A DNA stretch of 64,000 bases. Source: Hoplostethus atlanticus. Taxonomy: Eukaryota; Chordata; Actinopteri; Trachichthyiformes; Trachichthyidae. Positions 1-10,900 of this stretch are shown piece by piece. Under the pieces are notes generated by a model. It made no database searches, was not told the DNA's origin, and worked only from the letters and a program-made list of their open reading frames with translations. Location: positions 992,001 to 1,056,000 of the forward strand of contig JAXDDX010000117.1 in the NCBI GenBank assembly GCA_034670405.1, read 5' to 3'. A program made the translations under genes and the position numbers. Position 1 is the stretch's first letter; every line of letters starts with the position of its first letter.

Positions 1-1093
1 TTCGACAGACTTATAAAACAGACACTGGTCCCAACAAATAACATTAAGATGAGTCCTGACTCCAACCAATAACTTTACTTTTACTTTACTTTACTTTTAA
101 TGACTCCAGCTTTAGTTTTCTTACTTCTTCCACACCCAACAAGCCCGTGGCTAGGCCCGCTAGCTCGTTAGCTAACCAGCAGTCGAATATACTAACCAGA
201 CTAATTTGTAAATTAAATCAAAACATGGTGACACTTACAGATTCCAATTTTGCAGATGGGTCACGTACCTTATGAATTGCTCCATCTTTAAGCTTCAATT
301 TAGATGCTAATCCTGCCGTTGCTCAAGCAGTCCGAGGAGTGATCATCACAGCTAACTGTAGCCATTGCCGTTAAAAATAAAATGAATCTGCTCTGTCCTG
401 GCATTTTCGCGTGTTGGGAGACTGTGCAGGGATCTGTGTTGCTGCCTGCATCCTACAAAATAATAACTGGAGAGTTGGTATATGGCCGTAGATATGTTGT
501 TGTTTTAGCTTCACTGGTCGCAAAGTAATGGTGCATTCCAGTGTACTCGGAAAAAACAGCGTCCGAATGGGATATGCGCCGATTCTATTCACTAATGGCG
601 CTGTAGTAGTTGATGCTGAGTTTAGATGCTTGTAACATTCTGAGACTTGCCATACAAACATGAGTATGCTGCGGGCGATTATGTTTTCCCGAGCAGATGC
701 ACTGGAACACATTTAGATTGGAAGTTAGGAATACCGACTCGGAATTATCGATTTCCGAGTACAATGGAATGCACCATAAGCAACGGCTTGCGGCGCTGCC
801 GTGAGCTGCATTTTGAGACGAGGTAAATGGGATTGGTTGTTCACCTGGGCGTGGGCATGCTCTGAGAGGGGTTGGATTATGTTAAGAAGCGCCCGTTATG
901 ACGTCTAAAGGGGCTACTTTCTGAAACGGCCTGTTTTTGGCCCGATTTGCCACCGTTTTTGGAAAAAGGAAAATACAGAAAAAGGGGTTGACTTCCAGAT
1001 TTCATATTTTCTCGGCTACTTAGGTCAACGATAACCTGTGGAACATGTATAAGGGCCAGGAATAAGCCGTTTTCCATAATATGACCCCTTTAA
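1..1093 (-). mobile_element. DNA transposon with TTAAAGG terminus, left copy of a 58-kb inverted pair (runs off window)
   Basis: This segment is the reverse complement of 59058-60139 with only scattered differences; the window edge cuts this copy. Its visible terminus at 1090-1093 reads TTAAAGGGGTCATATTATGG on the minus strand. The right copy ends TTAAAGG on both sides. A TTAA target is typical of piggyBac or Kolobok elements, but the family is unresolved. A smaller palindromic element sits inside at 527-776. No intact transposase is visible, so this is a non-autonomous copy. Confidence 0.75.
527..776. mobile_element. Nested 250-bp MITE, TGGTGCATTCCA termini
   Basis: Inverted ends TGGTGCATTCCA at 527 and TGGAATGCACCA at 776 enclose about 250 bp, with CTCGGAA / TTCCGAG motifs just inside. 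The same insertion is present at 59365-59613 inside the partner copy, so it entered the larger element before that element was duplicated. Confidence 0.6.
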
Positions 1094-1205
1094 TTATCCA
1101 AAGCGACTTACATAGGTAGGATAGTTGACACTATGCGGGGATCGCACTCACAACCCTGAGACTGAGTGTCTCATGCTCTACTGACTGAGCTGTCTGGGCC
1201 AGTAC
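1094..1205 (-). mobile_element. Short tRNA-derived SINE with L2-type tail
   Basis: On the minus strand the sequence starts with a tRNA-like head containing box A (AGCTCAGTCAGTAGAGC) and a box B-like GTGCGATCC. It ends in TAAGTCGCTTTGGATAA, the tail shared by fish L2 LINEs and the SINEs they mobilise. The anticodon loop position reads CTC, but tRNA function is unlikely because there is no proper acceptor stem. Confidence 0.55.
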
Positions 1206-1861
1206 CTATTCTAAAGTGGTCACTAATCCTGCCTTACCAATGGCCAGGGGTGATTTTAGATCCGTTTTTTTTGAAAATCTAAGATTTAAAAAAAAAAATG
1301 TTAACAAATAATACTTAACAAAACTGTAGTAAGCAATTAGTACTTGCTTTTGTGAAGCCCATATGGAAGCAGCATTGCTGGGGAATCTTGAAGTAATGCT
1401 TTACAAGGAATAGTAAGCCATTGTTCAAAATTATGCAGCATTTACAAATACATTAGTAAAGCATTAACATGCCTTAGTTAATGGTTTGTTTATGAATAAT
1501 GAATGTATTTGCTAACATTTGTTAAGGCAACCTTATTATAAAGTGTTACCTCTTAATGGGACTTAATGGGATCTTAGAGTCCTGCATTCATTCTTTCTTT
1601 GCCTCAATAAGCACTTGGCACCCTAATAATGTTGTAATCCATACTTTTTCACTTTTTATTTTTCATTCATACATTTCTTCTAGTGTCAACATTGTCAGTT
1701 GCACGTGTGTACAGTATATAACTATTTACTACATTTTTGTTTATACTCTGTTTTTTCCTGCTGTATCCTGTTACTATTTGCTGTTATAATGGCCTGATTC
1801 CCCCACAGTTATCATTAACGTTTCATCTTAATTACTAAGCCGCAGTGCTGTCTCTCCCCAG
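1206..1861. other. Intron sequence with a degenerate AAGTGTTACC-type repeat
   Basis: No coding signal was seen. From about 1370 to 1551 the text is rich in TTAATGC/GCATTAA motifs and ends TTATTATAAAGTGTTACC, a terminus I recognise from widespread fish MITEs. The other end was not found. The remainder holds only T- and A-runs. Confidence 0.35.
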
Positions 1862-1969
1862 TCGGACCCCTCCAGTGTTCCTCAGCTGGCCTGGCAGTTT
1901 GTTCCTGTCCAGAAGACAGTGAACCCCATCCTGGCCTTCTGCAGAGGAGATACCATACACTTCCTCTTG
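1862..1969 (+). CDS. vps8: VPS8 exon 1 of window (beta-propeller)
   Basis: This exon has 36 codons, phase 0 at both ends. It starts [17 protein letters not shown] and ends GDTIHFLL. The acceptor is ctctccccag and the donor gtatgc. It belongs to the N-terminal WD-like propeller. Earlier exons are left of the window. Confidence 0.9.
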
Positions 1970-4900
1970 GTATGCACTCAACTTCTTCTTTACTTTCTGC
2001 TGTTTCTTAATGCCTTTTATTAAAACTATAATCTATTTTTCATAAAAAGAAATTTAAGAGAATTGTTGCTACTCTGCATTCGGCTGCTCCCAGCAAAAGC
2101 ATTTCTGCTCTCACACTTTCTGAACCACTGCATTATTGTCAAGGAAACTTGACAGTATTGTTTGTGATGTCTTTGTTTTAAGACCAAGGCTTGCTTTTCT
2201 TTTGAAGCCAAAAAGAGACTTGTTGCTGCAACCTTTATGCCTGTCCTTGACTACAGTCTACGCTCTCAGGACTTATTGCTGCTGACTGTCCCCAATGCTC
2301 ATACTGAGATGGGTAAAAGGGCATTTATGCACTCTGCTCCCATGACATGGGGCGTGGGTGGCTGTGGCTCAGGGGGTAGAGCGGGTCGTCCGCTAATCAG
2401 AAGATCGGCAGTTCGATCCCAGGCTCCTCCAGTCCGCATGTCGAAGTGTCCTTGGGCAAGACACTGAACCCCAAATTGCTCCCGAAGCTGCGCCTTCGGT
2501 GTGTGAATGTGTATGAATGGTTAGATTCCCCTGATGTGCAGGCTGGCACCTTACATGGTAGCGCCCTGCCATCAGTGTATGAATGTGTGTGAATGGGGTG
2601 AATGTGAATGTAGTGTAAAGCGCTTTGAGTGGTCGGAAAAGACTAGAAAAGCGCTATATAAGTACAGTCCATTTACCATTTACATGAAATTCTTTACAAA
2701 ATGAGCTTAAACTTGCAGAACTTGTCTCACTTTCTGTTTTTAAATCTTTGAAGGATTTAGAAGCAAACCCATTGACCTGTCCATGTTTTGATCAGCCTAT
2801 TTCCTGTTTTGTATTTATGATCATTATTTTATTTGATGCCTTGTAAATTGTTTTATGTGGTCTGTTGGAAGCTTTTATGTATTGACTTGCACTGCTGCCT
2901 ATTTTGCAAGGTCACTCTTGCAAAAGAGATTTTTAATCTCAATGAGTCTTTCCTGGTTAAATAAAGGTTTATTATTATTATTATTATTAGTGCCGCACAA
3001 TTAATCTAATCGCAATCGCAATCGCGATGTCAACCTGTGCAATTATATAACCGCAAAAGGCTGCGATTTAATTAAATAAACGTGAACGTGACAACCTATT
3101 CGCTGTTTGTGTGCAGTCTGCTACGCCCATAATAAAGAGATGACCAATCAGTCTCTGTTCAGGCAGTGAAGCGTGTGTGCATGGTCACATGACTATCCGG
3201 TGTGGTGCAGAGTCAGATCAGGTGGAAAATGGATAACAACGAGCATGTTGACACTGAACTGGTGGGCAAAAAAAACGTGACAAATGTTATATGGAGATAT
3301 TTTGGATTGAAGCACAGTGACATTGAGCAGAAAGACGTACTGTGTAAAACATGCAAAGTGAAAGTCGCCACATCACGCAGCAATACTACAAAGTTGTATC
3401 CAGGGTCACAAACAACTCGCTTTTCGGCGAATGCCGCTTTTTCACGTCAATTTGGGTGACTTGTGTGATTCGTCCCGATCCAAAGAGTTTTTTTGGGGGG
3501 GTGTATGGGTGTCGGACGAATCTCCTTAACGATTCCTACAGTGTATTTCTGTCAGCTCATATGAGTGAACTGCATTGAGCAAAAAGATTCTACTCAACTG
3601 TCAGGACCTAGTGATGGGAAGACCGACTCTTTTAACTAACTCGATTCTTTCGAGCCGTCCGATAGAAGTGCATCAATTCTGAAACGATTCATTATGATTC
3701 ACCAACCATACCATGTGAGGTTTGAACCTACAATCCTCAGCATGAGAGTCTGATGCTCTACTAACTGAGCTAAACTGGTAATGGAATGACATGAGCGCCA
3801 CCCCTGTCAAACCAGACGTGCAAATAACCACATATACCACAACTGTAAAACACCAACTAACCTACAGGTTAATGACAATAATAATATTTATAGTATTTAC
3901 ACAGAGTATTGCTATTGATTTCATTTTATTTTGTGTGCTCTTGACTTTCTTTTTCTAATAGAGATAGTTTTGTTGACCAATGTTAAATGTTAAATGGCTT
4001 ATTGTTTACCCAATTACCAGTTAATTTATTAAACAACATCTTAAACAACAAAAACTGTTGTCAATGTGTGCAGAATAGATCGCTACATTATTACATTGGC
4101 CTTTTTCACATCCAATATGGGTCCTTGATCCGGCGGGTACGCGGAAGTAGTCTCTCTCGTACATCGGACGTGAACCGCTCGGACATCTCGGACATCTGCT
4201 CTCTCGGTTTGCGAGATGTCCGATGTCCGAGAGAGTCCGAGAAGTCCGATAGAGACTGAACGGTTTGCGAACCGCTCAGTCTCTCTCGTTCATCTGCTCT
4301 CTCTGCTCAGTCGGTCTGTCACGGTTCAGTCAGCCCTTCCGCTCACTCGGATCAGCGGTTCACGTCCGATGAACGAGAGAGACTACTTCCGCTTACCCGC
4401 CGGATCAAGGAGCCATATTGGATTATGAAAAAGGCCAATGTAATAATGTAGAGATATATTACTGTGGCAACTTGCCACCATACTGGGGTTCGTGACAGAC
4501 AGAGACAAGGCAGGAGTTAACTGGCCAGCAGGGCCGTTTTATTCTCAACACAATAAACCCGGCCCGGTGTTGACTGCCGCAGGTCGCGCCGTCTCCCTCC
4601 GCTGACGCACCTCAGTCCTCCCCGGCGGGTCAGCCGCGGAACCCCAAAGCCGGCCAGCCTGCCAGGCTTCCAGGGGCATCCCGCCCCAACCCCGACTGTC
4701 ACCAGCTCTTGCAGGCGGCTCCCAACTGCACCCCCGGGGACCTCTGTCGGTCGTCGCCGCGGAGGGAGACGCACGCTCTCCCGCTCCGTCGTCCAGCTCG
4801 CGCCCTCGCCTCCGTCCCGGCACTCCAGCCGCGGACCCCGCTCAGACGCTGCTGCTGGCCCGTTCCCCCTGCCGACCGGATCCTCCATCCCTGTCGGCTC

Positions 4901-7900
4901 CATTCTCACCGCCAGGCTCTCACACTGGCGCACTCTCGCACACATCCACACACAGGTTAAAAAGGCCCGGCTGCAATCAGCCTTAATTGGCTGCAGCCGC
5001 TGAGTCCAGCCGAGCCTACCACCCTCCCTCCCCCCAGTCCGCCACATACCCCCACCACCAAACTGAGGCCGGGGAGCCGTCCGGCCGAAGGTCCCGCCCG
5101 GAACTGCTCGGAGTCGGTGGGGCCAGGTGATGCTGGGCGGGGTGCTGAGGGAGGCTGGTTGTCATCGCCGGCCATTCTCTGGAAGCTGATGACGCTGTCC
5201 GCGGTGTCAAGGACGGCACGGCGACGACAATGTTCTCCTCCCCGGAGAACCCAGTCCCTGTCTGTCAGGTTCCCGGTCAGGGAACCACTGTGGCAACTTG
5301 CCACCGTACCAGGGTTCGTGACAGACAGAGACAAGGCAGGAGTCAAAGTTAACTGGCCAGCAGGGCCGTTTTATTCTCGTCGTCCAGCTCGCGCCCTCGC
5401 CTCCGTGACAGACCCCGCGGACCCCGCTCAGACGCTGCTGCTGGCCCGTTCTCCCAGCCGACCGGATCCTCCATCCCTGTCGGCTCCATTCTCGCCGCCA
5501 GCCTCTCACACTGGCACACTCTCGCACACATCCACACACAGGTTAAAAAGGCCCGGCTGCAATCAGCCTTAATTGGCTGCAGCCGCTGAGTCCAGCCAAG
5601 CCTACCACCCTCCCTCCCCCCAGTCCGCCACAATTACATTCTATATACATTGACAACAGTTTTTGTAATGTTTAAGATGTTGTTTGATAAATTAACTGGT
5701 GATTTTTTTTATTAATTTTTTTTTTTTCTGCCGCTGCTATAACCGCTGCTGAATCGATTCAGTCGCGTGTGCGAGTCGAATCAACTCACTCACTTCGGTT
5801 CTTTAGAACGAATCGTTCGTGAATTGGCCATCACTATCAGGACCTGCTCTTAAGCAACAGCAGAGCAGACAATCTGCTTCCTGTTTACACCGGCACGCGC
5901 ATGCCCAGTGTAGGTGAATGGTTACGTGATATGCGTTTCAGGCGTATTAGCATGGACGGAGATAATTTCTCAAACGGTGCTAAAATGCTTCTGTGGACGG
6001 AGATCCTTTTAGTTTCAAAAACTCTGTTTTAAAACGAAAACGTATTGGTGTGAATGTAGCCTGAATCCCGTTTCATTTTTAGAAGAGGTTGTACAAAGTA
6101 TGCCCCATTTTGTAACTTAATCACAAATTTTTATGTTACACCCTGCTTAAATGTCCTTGTTTGTTTGGGCATTCAAAATGTCTTATTTTAATGAAAATTA
6201 GTATTTTCTTATTTATTGTTCTATTTATTTAGTTGTACTATTGAGAAAACCTAACAAGTTTGCAGAAATGCCTTTATTTTGAAAAATATATTGTTTATGT
6301 TATTTATTTAATTTTGTAAAATATTAAGTTACTTTGAAAACAGTACTGTACACATTTGTACACATTTTTGTTTTTGTATTTTTTATGCTAGTTTAAGTTT
6401 GTATGTTTGAGTTGAGAAATACACATTTCAAAATTATCAGTAATCTGTGCATTTTCCTTGATAACCAAGCAAGTAGACTCATGATACCATTTGTTTATTA
6501 TATCGCAATCGCAATATTGTCCACAATAATCCCAATATGACTTTTTCACCAAATCGTGCAGCACTAATTATTATCTTATTTAATGTTTGAACTCACAGGA
6601 ATACTGCATGCTAACCGTGTTGCATACTACTACTCGTGTGCAGAACAAGATAATTTCAAAATAAATACCGAATTTAAACCACGCTCAACTCAGAACACTG
6701 ACACACATCAAGGATTACATTTCCTATGGCTTACTACTGTTCATGTTTTACAAGTTTTATTGTGGTCAGCCTGTTACTGAACAGAGGGCATTTCTCAGAT
6801 CTCCTTACCCACACACAGAAATGTGTGTAACAACCAGGCCTTTTAATTATACCGATATTGGAGAAAGGTACAGTATACTGAAGCCTAGTAATTAGTAAGT
6901 ACTGTGGTAAGGAGTGTCTAAATGTAGCCTGTCCATTGCTGTGTGTACAGGTGAAAAAGGAGGACACGGGGACCATCCATGTCATCAAGCAGAGACAACT
7001 CCACCTCAGTTGTGACATCATCAGCCTGAGTGTGAGTACACAACTCATGCTTTATGCATGTACTATGCAAATACAAGTTGAATAGTACTTGCTAAACAGC
7101 TTTCAGATGTCATTTGTGGTCACAGCTCTTAAATCTTCATCACTAAGTGTATGTGCGTTAAGTGAGAAAAAGCTGGTGAAGAACAACTGAAGTTTACAGA
7201 AAAGTTAAATCGCGACATCTTAACGGATTGAAACAATTTGGAACATGTGAACACTTTGAAGTCTTTTACCCATCAAGCCATACCTACAGTTATTCCCATA
7301 TGATGTTAATGCAGCATCACACCGACACAAATAGCATATGCATGTATGCACACATCAACATGCTCTCACACACTCAAGGATGTTGTGGTAAACTGGTGCA
7401 GTGGGAGCCGCTAACGATATCAAATCAAATCTGCAGTGCGAAGAAAATCAACTTTTCCCTTCTCTCTGTCTCTCTCTCTCTCTAGTGGATTAACAGTCGT
7501 ACCTTGGTCCTGGTGGATAGCCATGAGGAGCTACAGGTTGTGGACCGGCCCAGTCAGGAGGTTCTGGAGACTCTGGACCTGGACCAGGTGCAACTGGTGT
7601 ATAACAGCCGACACTTTAAATCGCTGGCCACGGGGGGGAACGTCTCCCAGGCTCTGGTGAGGGATTAGCTGTAGAGGGAGAGGCTCTGGGGTCAGAGGTC
7701 GTGGTTAGGCTTGGCTTTGCGAGGTCAGGGTCAGAGGTCAGGTTTAAGGTTGATGTCTTGGAACAGCCGGTACTTTAAAGCAATAGTGGCAGGGGTTAGG
7801 GATTATCATTAGTAGTTAGGGGTAGGGGTAGTAGTTTGGGTTAGCGCTAGGCTTATGCTGAGAGGCCAAAGAGGCCAGATCAGAGGTTAGATTTAGAAAG

Positions 7901-10900
7901 AAAAGGTTGAACTTTGACATTTGGAATTTTGACCTGTTACCTTTCTTCAACAGACCCTTGCAGAGAAAAAGATCTCTGTACTGACACGGAAATAAAATGA
8001 CAAAGCCATTGAAACCATTACGCCAGCGGTATACATCGGTTTCAGTGGCGTAGCGCCAACAATTCTGACAGGCCGTTTTTCATTTAATTTAAGTGCCAAT
8101 ACAGAGACGTCACCTAAAGGAAAAATGTGGAAAGCTTTTCTCCTATTGTGATACGATTTGTGTTTTGGACTCAAGGGTAAATACTAGGGATTGGTGTCAG
8201 AACCATGAGGGGCAAAATTTCATTGGTTTGGAAGCATAGTTAGGGTTATGTTAAGCTACAGGCCATGACATCAGATTCAGTTCTAAAACATTAGTTGATG
8301 ACGTTATTCAATGGCTTCAGGTAACATATGTAGACAGCTTCAGGGTCCATTTTAGGGTGAAGCTTTAGGGGTCACTTAGGTCAGGGCTGGTAGCTGAGAA
8401 GGTAAACTAGGGTGAGGGTAAGGGTCACCAAAAGCGGGTGATTATCACTTCTGATTTCTTCCCTTGAGGACCCAGTCTCAACCCCCCCCATATTGTCGAT
8501 CAGTCCCACCTAGCTATGTTAATAATCTGAGTGGATCGTACCAGTTTTGCAATTTTGTGAGGGCTAGAGACTGTCTCATCAAAGGGAATGTGCACTATCC
8601 AATCAGGATGCAGGGTTCCAACCACTGATTACCCAACCCCCTGCCTCCAAGAGAGAGTGTGTGATTTGTGCCTGTTTTGTGTGTGTATGGATGTTGATGT
8701 GTGGGGTGTTTGTGTGTGTGGGGGGTGTCTAATAGTGTGTGTATGTTCCAGGCTTTAGTAGGAGAAAAGGCCTGCTACCAGTCCGTCTCCAGCTACGCAG
8801 GACAGATTGTCTACCTGGGCACAAAGGTACTGGCTTATTTTTGTGTGTTTGTGTGTGTGTGTGTATTTGTTCAAGTTTTGTGTGTGTACATAGTGGATAT
8901 CAGAGGGCTACAAACCCTATCTTTTTTTTGTCATTTAAATTTTGTATTCATTTTCACATAAAAAAACAACCCAATTTGCAGCATTCTCGATTCTGTTACC
9001 TAAATTGGGCTAAACCTAAATTACTTTGATCTTATCAGATCATTGTTATATGTAATAAAAAGATGGCACATAAAAGAAAATAACATAACCAATACGCTAA
9101 ATATAAACCAACAAAAAAACAGAGGAGAAAAGAAAAGCAGCACCCACAAAACCGTCCTGTACTGTTAACACAGCACTAAACTGTTATTTTCCTGAAGACA
9201 TCACCTTTAATGATAAAATGATTCAAGACCAGATTAAATTTCCCTGGTAGAACTATCCTTTAAGTAAGGTTCCACAACATTTTCAGCCAGAGGACACCTT
9301 TCCAAAAGTTGGGCATATATACAGTGCTGTGAAAATGTATTTTCCCCCTTCTCGATTTCTTCTATTTTTGCTTATTTGTCACATTTAAATGTTTCAGATC
9401 ATCCAACTAATTTTAATATAAAACAAAGACAATGTGAGTAAACACAAAATGTTTTTTAAATGATCATATAATTTATTGAAGGTAAAGAGTTATTCAAAAC
9501 CTATATCACCCATGTGAAAAAGTAATTGCCCCCCTAAACCTAATAACTGGTTGTGCCACCCTTGGCGGCAACAACTGCAATCAAACGTTTGCGATAACTG
9601 GCAAGGAGTCTTTTACATCGTTGTGGAGGAATTTTGGCCCACTCTTCTTTGCAAAATTGTTTTAATTCAGCCACATTGGAGGGTTTTTGAGCATGAACTG
9701 CCTGTTTAAGGTCTTGCCACAGCATCTCAATCGGATTCAAGTCAGGACTTTGACTAGGCCACTCCAAAACCTTCATTTTTGTTTCTTTTGAGCCATTCAG
9801 AGGTGGACTTGCTTGTGTGCTTCGGATCATTGTCCTGCTGCATAACCCAACTGCACTTGAGCTTTAGGTCACAAACTGATGGCTGGACATTCTCCTTCAG
9901 GATTTTCTGGTAGAGAGCAGAATTCATGGTTCCATCATTTATGGCAAGTCGCCCAGGTCCTGAAGCAGCAAAGCAGCCCCAGATCATCACCAGTTTGACT
10001 GTTGGTATGATGTTCTTATTGTGGAATGCTGTGTTAGCTTTACGCCAGATGTAACGGGACCCATGTCTTCCAAAAAGTTCCATTTTTGACTCATCAGTCC
10101 ACAGAATATTATCCCAAAAGTCTTGGGGGTCATCAAGATGTTTTTTTGGCAAATGTGAGACGAGCCTTTGTGTTCTTTTTGGTCAGCAGTGGTTTTCGCC
10201 TTGCAACTCTCCCATGGATGCCATTTTTGCCCAGTCTCTTTCTTATTGTGGAATCGTGAACACTGACCTTAACTGAGGCAAGTGAGGCCTGCAGTTCTTT
10301 AGATGTTAGTCTGGGTTCTTTTGTGACCTCCCGGATGAGTCGTCGATTACATTACATTACAGGCATTTAGCAGACGCTTTTATCCAGAGCGACTTACAAT
10401 AAGTGCATTCAACATAGGTAGGCAAGAAAACTACTAGTCACCAGAAATCGTAAGTGCATTTCCTTCCTAAACAAGCAACTAAGAACATAACTAGTGCTAA
10501 GGTAAAAGTGCAATAAGTTAGCTACCTACTTTTCTTAAACAAGTGAGACAAATAAGAAAATCTAATGAGCAAGAGCTAAGACAAATAAGTGTATCAAATA
10601 AACAAGAGCCAATAAACAAGAGCTCATACAAATAATTGACAACAAATAGTCAAGGCTAAGAGGAAGGGTCAGGGTAGTGTTTCCTGAAGAGGTGGGTTTT
10701 CAGCCTGCGGCGAAAGATGGGCAGCGACTCAGCTGTCCTGACATCAGTGGGGAGTTCATTCCACCACTACGGGGCCAGAACAGAGAAAAGCCGTGACCGT
10801 GTAGATCGGCTGCAGGGGCCTCTGAGCGATGGGGCAACCAGTCGCCTCGAGGCAGCAGAGCGAAGTGGTCGGGCGGGGGTGTAAGGCTTGACCATAGCCT

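Larger units (their letters stand above)
4463..5632 (-). mobile_element. Miniature LTR retrotransposon (TRIM-like), tRNA-Glu primed
   Basis: Two direct LTRs (4463-5046 and 5289-5632) both run TGTGGC...GCCACA. The right one lacks about 240 bp. A perfect 5-bp duplication ATTAC flanks the element (4458-4462 and 5633-5637). The element reads on the minus strand. One base inside the 5' LTR lies TGGTTCCCTGACCGGGAA (5270-5287), exactly complementary to the 3' end of animal tRNA-Glu, so it is the primer-binding site. Next to the other LTR is the purine-rich GGTGGTGGGGGTA (5047-5060), a polypurine tract. LTRs contain AATAAAA. The interior is 242 bp, too short for gag or pol, so it needs proteins from elsewhere. 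Confidence 0.85.
3609..5836. mobile_element. Second hAT element nested in the first, TAGTGATGG termini
   Basis: It begins TAGTGATGGGAAG and ends GGCCATCACTA, a 9-bp terminal inverted repeat. The 8-bp duplication TCAGGACC (3601-3608 and 5837-5844) interrupts a sequence that is continuous at 19641-19670 in the sister copy, which proves the insertion. It has no transposase. It carries three further inserts: a tRNA-like sequence, a foldback and an LTR element. Confidence 0.85.
2988..6566 (+). mobile_element. hAT element (BED-finger remnant), TAGTGC.GCAC termini, carrying nested insertions
   Basis: The termini are TAGTGCCGCACAATT and, inverted, AAATCGTGCAGCACTA. A perfect 8-bp target duplication ATTATTAT flanks it (2980-2987 and 6567-6574), diagnostic of hAT. 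At 3229-3390 a remnant BED zinc finger can be read ([10 protein letters not shown], then [10 protein letters not shown] and NTTKL), but the His pair and the transposase core are deleted. Without the nested insertion it is about 1.34 kb, matching the copy at 19025-20338. Confidence 0.85.

Noticed and set aside
3711-3779. Functional tRNA-Glu(CTC) gene
   Set aside because: The acceptor stem is poor, there is no terminator run at the right place, and the sequence sits inside a transposon.
4517-5047. Long minus-strand open frame (176 codons) and overlapping frames at 4545-5633
   Set aside because: They lie in GC-rich LTRs, repeat in both LTRs, have no protein motif and are explained by base composition.
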